Source: Planctomycetota bacterium (GTDB taxonomy: Bacteria; Planctomycetota; Planctomycetia; Pirellulales; UBA1268). Taken from it: a stretch of 6,294 nucleotides of DNA. Numbering within the stretch: position 1 is the first letter of the stretch; each line of letters starts with the position of its first letter. The notes under the pieces are model-generated. The model worked only from the letters and a program-made list of their open reading frames with translations, searched no databases and had not been told where the DNA came from. The stretch covers positions 1-6,294 of the forward strand of contig QWQL01000048.1 in NCBI GenBank assembly GCA_003670825.1. Direction: 5' to 3'. Made by a program: the position numbers and the translations under genes. Positions 1-5,445 of this stretch are shown in pieces.

Positions 1-844
1 GCTGCTTCAGTTCCTGCTCGTCCAACTGCGTGTCGCCCGATGCCGAGGAATCTTTGAGAAACAGCCGGGCCCGCGGATGGTCGGGATAGGCCTCCAGCAC
101 GCGGCGATAGCACTGCTGCGCCTTGGCGAAGTCGTCGACATCTTCGTAGAGGAGCCCAAGGTTGATCAGGGCCCCGACACTCGCCGGGTAGCGGGCCAGC
201 GACCGCTCGTAGTATCCGCGGGCGTCGTCTTCGTTGCCGACACGATCGGCGATCACGCCCATCAGAAACAACGCGGTCGGGTGGCCGGGATCGATCGCGA
301 TCGCCTTCTCCAGCGCCTGGACGATCTCCGCCGGGGGGTTCCCGGCGTCAGCCAACACGCCGGCACGGGCCGCCCAGTAATCGGCAGACGCCTCGCCCTG
401 GCTCCCGAGGCCATCGAGTTTCTTGACCGCCTCGTCGACTTTTCCGACCGACCGGAGCGACTCGGCCGTGGCCGCCACGCAGGCTGCGGCGTCGTAGCCG
501 GCCTTCCGCGCCGACTCGAAGAGTTCGGCCGCCTTCTCGTGGCCACCCTCGGCAACATGAGCCATGGCCTGGTGAAACAGCGATAGAGCGCCGCCGTCTG
601 CTGACTTCAGGGTTTCGAGTGCCGCGCGGGCTTTCCCGAGCAGCCGCTGGCAGACGCCGAGTTTCACCGAGGAGGCGGGGCTGCGGTCGGTCGTCGACTC
701 GAGGTCGCGGACGGCCGCACGAAGATCACGATGCGCCGTAGCATCGGAGCCGAGCAGTTCTACGACCGCCTGAACTTCAGTGGGGCCGAAGGGGCCGCTG
801 CCCGTGATGAGGTCGCGGATGTCGAGACGTGCCGTGGCAACCAT
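1..844 (-). CDS. TPR-repeat protein, probably of the planctomycete family ending in an RNA polymerase alpha-CTD-like domain (C-terminus outside window)
   Basis: The minus strand is open from an ATG at 844 down to the window edge, giving 281 residues without a stop. A GAGGA Shine-Dalgarno (851-855) lies 6 nt before the ATG, which fixes the start. The protein is a string of TPR-like helical pairs at roughly residues 57-84, 86-117, 119-146, 153-187, 189-221 and 223-256; the last three end in the typical 'aiaiDPghP / slaryPasv / vleayPdhP' pattern. There is no signal peptide or membrane segment, so it is probably cytoplasmic. From memory, the N-terminal 'DL...GPFGPTEV' and the 'RARLFLKD..AS.D' segment at 258-271 match a planctomycete family whose C-terminal part resembles the RNA polymerase alpha-subunit CTD; that part would lie beyond position 1, so it is inferred, not seen. 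It sits about 50 nt downstream of tRNA-Thr and is probably co-transcribed with it. Function is unknown; a regulatory or scaffolding role is a guess. Confidence 0.85.
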   Translation of the reverse strand, partial: MVATARLDIRDLITGSGPFGPTEVQAVVELLGSDATAHRDLRAAVRDLESTTDRSPASSVKLGVCQRLLGKARAALETLKSADGGALSLFHQAMAHVAEGGHEKAAELFESARKAGYDAAACVAATAESLRSVGKVDEAVKKLDGLGSQGEASADYWAARAGVLADAGNPPAEIVQALEKAIAIDPGHPTALFLMGVIADRVGNEDDARGYYERSLARYPASVGALINLGLLYEDVDDFAKAQQCYRRVLEAYPDHPRARLFLKDSSASGDTQLDEQELKQ

Positions 845-871
845 GAATGATCCTCGCGAATGTCTGGGCGG

Positions 872-892
872 TGGTGGACGTTGGATCCACCA
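872..892 (-). other. Hairpin in the 3' trailer of tRNA-Thr
   Basis: A 7-bp stem (872-878 with 886-892) and a 7-nt loop begin three bases after the tRNA discriminator base on the minus strand. No U-run follows, so it is not a convincing intrinsic terminator. It more likely marks a processing boundary between the tRNA and the TPR mRNA, or slows polymerase. The pairing is visible; the role is inferred. Confidence 0.45.
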
Positions 893-894
893 AG

Positions 895-968
895 AGCCAG
901 CGGCGGGAGTCGAACCCGCAACCCCCGCATTACGAATGCGGTGCTCTGCCAATTGAAGCTACGCTGGC
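895..968 (-). tRNA. tRNA-Thr (anticodon CGT)
   Basis: The minus strand from 968 to 895 folds as a cloverleaf. The 7-bp acceptor stem GCCAGCG/CGCTGGC is perfect. The anticodon stem CCGCA/TGCGG encloses the loop TTCGTAA, giving anticodon CGT, which reads the Thr codon ACG. The variable loop is 5 nt. The T-arm stem GCGGG/CCCGC has loop TTCGACT. The discriminator is U, and CCA is not encoded (the next bases are CTT), so it must be added after transcription. The D-arm is odd: GCTT/GAGC closes a 9-nt loop, making the gene 74 nt instead of 73, and the first loop base is C rather than the usual A14. This looks like one extra T compared with the common GCTCAATTGG form. A sigma70-like promoter lies upstream and the TPR gene is downstream on the same strand. 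Acceptor, anticodon and T arms are intact, so I call it functional. Confidence 0.95.
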
Positions 969-972
969 ACGA

Positions 973-987
973 TGCCGGCGACCGGCA
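973..987 (-). other. Hairpin in the 5' leader of tRNA-Thr
   Basis: TGCCGG (973-978) and CCGGCA (982-987) form a perfect 6-bp GC-rich stem with a 3-nt loop. It ends four bases before the mature 5' end of the tRNA on the minus strand, so it would lie in the pre-tRNA leader just upstream of the RNase P cleavage site. A role in processing or in preventing leader misfolding is possible but unproven. Confidence 0.45.
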
Positions 988-1018
988 GCGGCGGCCGATG
1001 GATGTCCGCAGCCCCGCA

Positions 1019-1048
1019 AAAATAGGCCAAGACCGGGGGGATCGTCAA
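1019..1048 (-). promoter_or_regulatory. Probable sigma70-type promoter of tRNA-Thr and the TPR gene
   Basis: On the minus strand TTGACG (1048-1043, 5 of 6 matches to the -35 consensus) is followed after 18 bases by TATTTT (1024-1019, 4 of 6 to the -10 consensus). Transcription would begin near 1012 and leave a leader of about 44 nt before the tRNA. It is the only good -35/-10 pair I found upstream of this tRNA. Planctomycete promoters are poorly characterised, so the call relies on general bacterial consensus. Confidence 0.6.
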
Positions 1049-1055
1049 GGGTCGG

Positions 1056-1102
1056 CTTTTTTCCGGCCCGCCGCCGCGGGGGGCGTCGGCCAAAAGAAAA
1101 AG
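1056..1102. repeat. Imperfect inverted repeat with T-rich left arm and A-rich right arm
   Basis: CTTTTT (1056-1061) pairs with AAAAAG (1097-1102). Inside it GGCC (1065-1068) can pair with GGCC (1088-1091), and 1069-1072 with 1082-1085. The U-tract is on the 5' side and the A-tract on the 3' side on both strands, the reverse of an intrinsic terminator. Its right end touches the REPIN-like element that begins at 1102, so it may be a flanking part of that element. The stem is interrupted and GC-rich DNA gives such pairings easily, so this is a weak call. Confidence 0.3.
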
Positions 1103-1192
1103 TGGGGTCTCAGACCCGGCAGGAGCACCCTGCCATGGGTGTGCGGGTCAGGGGCAAGCGACCGCACACCCGGAAAAGGTCGGAGACCCCAC
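1102..1192. repeat. REPIN-like element: two inverted palindromic units enclosing two hairpins
   Basis: The left unit GTGGGGTCTCAGACC (1102-1116) and the reverse complement of the right unit (1178-1192, GTGGGGTCTCCGACC) are identical except for one base, so the ends form a 15-position stem with 14 pairs and one mismatch. Each unit is also a small hairpin on its own (GGTC-loop-GACC) preceded by a GTGG tetranucleotide. Between them are a 6-bp hairpin (1118-1123 with 1129-1134) and a longer one (1137-1146 with 1162-1171, extended by 1148-1149 with 1160-1161, one G bulged). A single strand can therefore fold into a three-way junction. Two inverted REP units separated by several tens of bases is the known plan of REPINs moved by Y1 (RAYT) transposases. 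No transposase gene is in the window. A structured non-coding RNA is the main alternative. Confidence 0.6.
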
Positions 1193-1274
1193 CTTGGATG
1201 TCCAAGCGTGTGGGACGCGGCGGCGACCGGAGTCACCGCCACGAGTCGCTTGAACTGCATATGGCGTGCCATAT
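1193..1274. repeat. Run of three further palindromes next to the REPIN-like element
   Basis: Three separate dyads follow directly. CTTGG (1193-1197) pairs with CCAAG (1202-1206). GGCGG plus GAC (1219-1227) pairs with GTC plus CCGCC (1232-1240), with one mismatch and a 4-nt loop. ATATGGC (1259-1265) pairs with GCCATAT (1268-1274), a perfect 16-bp palindrome that is AT-richer than its surroundings. No coding potential with a family resemblance was seen here. They may be part of the same mobile element or RNA, or protein-binding sites; I cannot decide from one copy. Confidence 0.45.
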
Positions 1275-1275
1275 C

Positions 1276-1301
1276 AAAAAACACGGTTTTAGCCGTTTTT
1301 T
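1276..1301. terminator. Possible bidirectional terminator
   Basis: ACGG (1283-1286) pairs with CCGT (1293-1296) around a 6-nt loop. The hairpin is flanked by six A on the left (1276-1281) and six T on the right (1296-1301), which can extend the stem after one mismatch. This gives the terminator layout on both strands. The GC part of the stem is short, so efficiency is uncertain. On the plus strand it could end a transcript crossing the palindrome cluster; on the minus strand it could stop antisense transcription leaving kdsA before it reaches the tRNA-Thr promoter. Confidence 0.4.
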
Positions 1302-1427
1302 GGGGGTTCGTTCCTGATCCGGGGCGTTCAATTGTGCAACGCGCGCCGCATTTCGCGGCGGTTGGATACGATGCTGGGGCCCGCCCGGATTCCGGGATTC
1401 AGGGCGTTTCCCCGCGGAGTCCTTGCC
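1302..1427 (+). promoter_or_regulatory. kdsA upstream region with several short hairpins; promoter not identified
   Basis: This stretch should contain the kdsA promoter or leader, but I found no -35/-10 pair worth naming. It holds GCGTT/AACGC (1324-1328 with 1338-1342) and CGCCGC/GCGGCG (1344-1349 with 1355-1360, 5-nt loop). It also holds two mutually exclusive stems: CCCGG/CCGGG (1384-1388 with 1392-1396) and CGCCC/GGGCG (1382-1386 with 1402-1406). The ribosome binding site GGAG is at 1416-1419. It does not match any riboswitch class that I recognise. Confidence 0.35.
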
Positions 1428-2267
1428 GTGAATCCCAGACTTCCCGCCCAGGTGGGCCGCCATCGCTGTGGGCCCGGGCAGCCCCTGCTGGTGATCGCCG
1501 GCCCCTGCGTGATCGAGTCGGCGGACCTGTGCCTGAAGATTGCCGAATCCCTGGCGGTGCTGGCGTCGCGGCTGCCGATCCAGGCCGTCTTCAAGGCGTC
1601 GTACGACAAAGCCAACCGGACGAGCATGGGATCCTTTCGGGGACCGGGCCTCGACGAGGGGCTCGCGGTGCTCGACCGGGTGCGGACGGCGACGGGCCTG
1701 CCGGTGACCACCGACGTGCATCTGCCGGAGCAGGCGACCGCGGCCGGGCAGGTCTGCGACATGCTGCAGATCCCCGCCTTCCTCTGCCGGCAGACCGACA
1801 TCCTGCTCGCCGCGGCGGCCACCGGTCGGGCCGTGAACGTGAAGAAGGGCCAGTTCGTCGCCCCGGCCGACATGCGGCACCCGGTCGCAAAACTGCTCGC
1901 GGGCGGCTGCCACGACATCCTGCTCTGCGAGCGGGGCACCTTCTTCGGCTACGGCAGGCTGGTCAACGATTTCGCCGGCCTGCCGGTGATGCGGTCGTTC
2001 GGGGTGCCGGTGATCTTTGACGCCACCCACTCGGTGCAGCAACCGGCGAGCCTCGGCGGAGCCACCGGTGGCGACCGCACGCTCGTCGAGCCGCTCGCCC
2101 GGGCGGCGGCGGCGGTCGGCATCGACGGCGTGTTCTTTGAAACCCATCCCCGACCCGACGAGAGCCCCAGCGACGGCCCCAACATGGTGCCGCTCGACCG
2201 ACTCGGCGGCGTGATCGAGCGGGTGCTGCGGATTCACGAGGCGAGGCTTGCAGGGGAATCGGCATGA
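1428..2267 (+). CDS. kdsA: 3-deoxy-D-manno-octulosonate 8-phosphate synthase (KdsA), predicted metal-dependent class
   Basis: KdsA condenses phosphoenolpyruvate with arabinose 5-phosphate to Kdo-8-phosphate in the cytoplasm, the first committed step to the Kdo sugar of LPS. The 279 residues match the usual length of about 270-285. Family motifs are clear: AGPCVIES (24-31), KASYDKANRTS (56-66), SFRGPG (69-74), FLCRQTD (118-124), NVKKGQF (137-143), FDATHSVQ (197-204) and FFETHP (236-241). Cys27, His201, Glu238 and Asp249 fit the metal ligands known from the Aquifex enzyme; the metal-independent E. coli enzyme has Asn where this one has Cys. I chose the GTG at 1428 because GGAG lies 8 nt upstream and the conserved part starts about 20 residues later. 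An in-frame ATG at 1371 would add 19 residues but has a poorer ribosome site. The stop overlaps the next gene by 4 bases (ATGA), suggesting translational coupling. Confidence 0.95.
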   Translation: MNPRLPAQVGRHRCGPGQPLLVIAGPCVIESADLCLKIAESLAVLASRLPIQAVFKASYDKANRTSMGSFRGPGLDEGLAVLDRVRTATGLPVTTDVHLPEQATAAGQVCDMLQIPAFLCRQTDILLAAAATGRAVNVKKGQFVAPADMRHPVAKLLAGGCHDILLCERGTFFGYGRLVNDFAGLPVMRSFGVPVIFDATHSVQQPASLGGATGGDRTLVEPLARAAAAVGIDGVFFETHPRPDESPSDGPNMVPLDRLGGVIERVLRIHEARLAGESA

Positions 2268-3919
2268 TCGGGGTTGAACGCGGGGTGGCGAGAGGGCGAG
2301 GCGCGCCGTGGGTCAGGGGCATCGCGGGGCTCGTGCTGGCCGTGGCCGGCTGCGGAACTCCCGACCAGGCTTCAAGACCGGCCGCCACGGCGGGTTCGCG
2401 GGTCGCCGTGAACCGCGTGTCGGGCGACAAGCTCGTCGCCAGCGCGATCGCGGCGGTGTCGCGGCTCGATGACTTCGACGAGCAGCGGGCCTACGAGCAG
2501 GCCTTTGACCGGCTCAGCCAGTGGAGCCACCTCACCGCGGCCGAGGCTCCGGAATGGCGGATCGACCCCCTGGTTGCCACGGTGCGGCCGGACCTCCGCA
2601 CCGGCGTCGAGGCCGTGCTCGAGCAGCCGGCCTTCGATGCGCGAGAAGACATGTGGTACCTCCGCGACCACCGCTGGCTGGCGGACATCGCAGAGGTCGC
2701 GCGGGGCGATGTGGTCGATGATCTTGCGGTCGCCACCCGGCTCTTTGAGTGGACGGTCCGCTCACTGGCGATCGTGGGCGATCCGCCGATGGTGCCGATG
2801 GCCGAGTCGCCGGGCACCCGGTGGTATCTGCCCGGCGAGATCCTGCTGACGGGCCGCGCCAGCGGAGCGCAGCGATCGTGGCTGTTTGTCGAGTTGGCCC
2901 GGCAGGCGGGCATCGACGCCGTGATGCTCGCCACGGGCGATGCCGCATCCGGAAACTCGAGGGCCTGGCTGCCCGCGGTGATCTCGGGCGGCGAGGCGTA
3001 TCTCTTCGAGCCCACCTACGGCATGCCGGTGCCTGGCCCCGCCGGCCAAGGAGTGGCCACCGCGCGGCAGGCGGCGGCCGACCCGACCATCCTCGAGGCC
3101 CTCTCGCTCCCCGATCGCCCCTATCCCGTCAAGGCGGCTGATGTGGCCGCGCTCTCCGTGCTCGTGGTCGCCGAGCCACGCAGCCTGTCTCGCCGGATGA
3201 CGGTCCTGGACGCCCAGTGTGCCTCGCGGCACGGGGTGCGGCTAGCGACCGATGCCACCGGGATCGGCACGCGGGCCGCGGCGGCCCTACCCAACGAGGA
3301 CGCCCACGTGGGGCTCTGGGAGTTTCCCTGGGAGACGGGCCGACGGCGGTTCCTCGACCCGTCGGTCGAGACCGCGGCCCGCCGGGAACTCGCGCCGTTC
3401 GCGATCACGTTTGCTGAGATGGGCCGTGGCGACCGGCAGGCGCCGCGGCAGGTGAGGCCGCTGTTCCGGGCCCGGGTGCGGGAGTTTCGCGGCGATCTCG
3501 ATGGCCCCGACGGGGCGAAGGCGGCCTACCTGGCGGCCCGCCCCTCGAAGGGTCTGATCCAGCAGTCGCTGCAAGAAGTGCCCCCCGAACAGACCGCCGC
3601 CGTCGACCGGCTCTATCGGATGATGAAGGAAGACGCCACCTACTGGCTCGGCCTGGTCACGCTGGCCGAGGGGCAGCCTGCCGCGGCCGTCGACTACCTG
3701 CGGCGGATGACGCTCGAGGCAGCGCCCGACAGCCGCTGGACCGACGCGGCCCGCACCAACCTCGGTCGCGCACTGGCCGACCTCGGCCGCATCGACGAGG
3801 CGGCGAAGGTGCTGCGGGAAGACGGCTCGCCGCAGCGGTTTGGCAGCCGGCTCCTGGCAGATCGGCTCGAACGGCAGGCTGCGGTGGCGGCCGAAAAATC
3901 ACCGGAGTCTTTGCCGTAG
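2264..3919 (+). CDS. Predicted lipoprotein with degenerate transglutaminase-like domain and C-terminal TPR-like helices
   Basis: The 551-residue product begins with an Arg-containing n-region, a hydrophobic segment (about 20-29) and a lipobox VAGC with Cys30, so it is probably a membrane-anchored lipoprotein. AGGGG about 7 nt before the ATG supports the start, which overlaps the kdsA stop by 4 bases. Residues 153-255 resemble a transglutaminase-like core: a helix like 'a.rlfeWtvrsl' (155-168), the 'lFvel.RqaGidAv' helix (207-220), and 'aW...v..gg.ayLFEPTyG' (234-253). By my manual alignment the catalytic Cys, His and Asp correspond to Gly201, Arg233 and Glu249, so it is probably not an active transglutaminase or protease. 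Residues 457-527 look like two TPR units. I recall similar unnamed proteins in planctomycetes. Function is unknown; coupling to kdsA hints at an envelope role, but that is inference. Confidence 0.85.
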   Translation: MIGVERGVARGRGAPWVRGIAGLVLAVAGCGTPDQASRPAATAGSRVAVNRVSGDKLVASAIAAVSRLDDFDEQRAYEQAFDRLSQWSHLTAAEAPEWRIDPLVATVRPDLRTGVEAVLEQPAFDAREDMWYLRDHRWLADIAEVARGDVVDDLAVATRLFEWTVRSLAIVGDPPMVPMAESPGTRWYLPGEILLTGRASGAQRSWLFVELARQAGIDAVMLATGDAASGNSRAWLPAVISGGEAYLFEPTYGMPVPGPAGQGVATARQAAADPTILEALSLPDRPYPVKAADVAALSVLVVAEPRSLSRRMTVLDAQCASRHGVRLATDATGIGTRAAAALPNEDAHVGLWEFPWETGRRRFLDPSVETAARRELAPFAITFAEMGRGDRQAPRQVRPLFRARVREFRGDLDGPDGAKAAYLAARPSKGLIQQSLQEVPPEQTAAVDRLYRMMKEDATYWLGLVTLAEGQPAAAVDYLRRMTLEAAPDSRWTDAARTNLGRALADLGRIDEAAKVLREDGSPQRFGSRLLADRLERQAAVAAEKSPESLP

Positions 3920-3962
3920 GGCCCCGATTGCCTGGCGAACGCCGCGGCGAAAATGGCTCGCG

Positions 3963-3991
3963 TTGCCGCCTGAAGGGTCGTCGGGTAGAGT
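3963..3991 (+). promoter_or_regulatory. Possible promoter of the rpmE-prfA-prmC cluster
   Basis: TTGCCG (3963-3968) and TAGAGT (3986-3991) are separated by 17 bases, each matching 4 of 6 consensus positions of a sigma70-type promoter. Transcription would start near 3998, leaving a leader of about 50 nt before rpmE. It lies in the only gap (128 bases) between the lipoprotein gene and rpmE. I see no clear terminator in that gap, so read-through from kdsA is also possible. Confidence 0.45.
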
Positions 3992-4047
3992 CTGGGGCTC
4001 GCTTCGTTCCCCTTGCCCTGCATCGATCCTCGACCCGGATTACGACC

Positions 4048-4293
4048 ATGAAAGACGGCATCCACCCCAACTACATCCACACCGTCGTTCGCTGCGGCTG
4101 TGGCAACACCTTTGCCACGCGGAGCACCGTGCCCGAGATCAAGGTCGACATCTGCAACGTCTGCCACCCGTTCTTCACCGGCAAGCTGAAGTTCGTGGAT
4201 ACGGCCGGCCGGATCGAGAAGTTCAAGTCGAAGTTCGCCAACGCCGGCTACGCGAGCCTCAAGAAGAAGAAGGTCGAAGCGCCCGCCTCGTGA
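4048..4293 (+). CDS. rpmE: 50S ribosomal protein L31, zinc-binding (C+) form
   Basis: The 81-residue protein matches bacterial L31 along its length: MKDGIHPNY at the start, a CGCG knuckle (16-19), RSTV (25-28), and CNVCHPFFTGK (36-46), followed by a Gly-Arg segment and a basic tail with KKKK (72-75). Cys16, Cys18, Cys36 and Cys39 are the four zinc ligands that define the C+ form; C-minus paralogues used under zinc starvation lack them. L31 sits on the large subunit and bridges to the small one. The tail is somewhat longer than that of E. coli L31 (70 residues). The ATG has only a weak GGA 8 nt upstream, but the conserved N-terminus fixes the start. prfA begins 20 bases after the stop, so the two are probably one transcript. 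I saw no obvious zinc-regulator (Zur-type) palindrome upstream. Confidence 0.96.
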   Translation: MKDGIHPNYIHTVVRCGCGNTFATRSTVPEIKVDICNVCHPFFTGKLKFVDTAGRIEKFKSKFANAGYASLKKKKVEAPAS

Positions 4294-4313
4294 TCCTGCG
4301 GGCTGCCTGATCC

Positions 4314-5435
<1,122 letters not shown>

Positions 5436-5445
5436 GGAGACGGGC

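Noticed and set aside
77..586. 169-codon plus-strand frame at the left edge
   Set aside because: It lies opposite the TPR gene, whose minus-strand frame stays open for 844 bases with clear TPR spacing and a ribosome binding site. The plus frame has no recognisable content.
895..968. Integration site of a genomic island at the tRNA-Thr 3' end
   Set aside because: There is no integrase gene, and I found no duplicated copy of the tRNA 3' end elsewhere in the window; the TPR gene follows at once.
1050..1310. CRISPR array or integron-like cassette array
   Set aside because: The palindromes are different from one another and unevenly spaced. There are no direct repeats with spacers, and no cas or integrase gene is present.
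860..2020. Long plus-strand open frame of 386 codons crossing the tRNA, the palindromes and part of kdsA
   Set aside because: It runs antisense through the tRNA, then across the hairpin cluster and out of frame through kdsA. It shows no family resemblance and is rich in Arg, Gly, Pro and Ala, as expected of a chance frame in GC-rich DNA.
1233..2237. 334-codon minus-strand frame opposite kdsA
   Set aside because: It is a mirror of the high-GC kdsA coding frame, with low-complexity His, Arg and Gly-rich content and no recognisable domain. kdsA on the other strand has full motif support.
3920..3962. Intrinsic terminator after the lipoprotein gene
   Set aside because: Short GC dyads occur here, such as GGCG/CGCC near 3935, but no stem is followed by a T-run.
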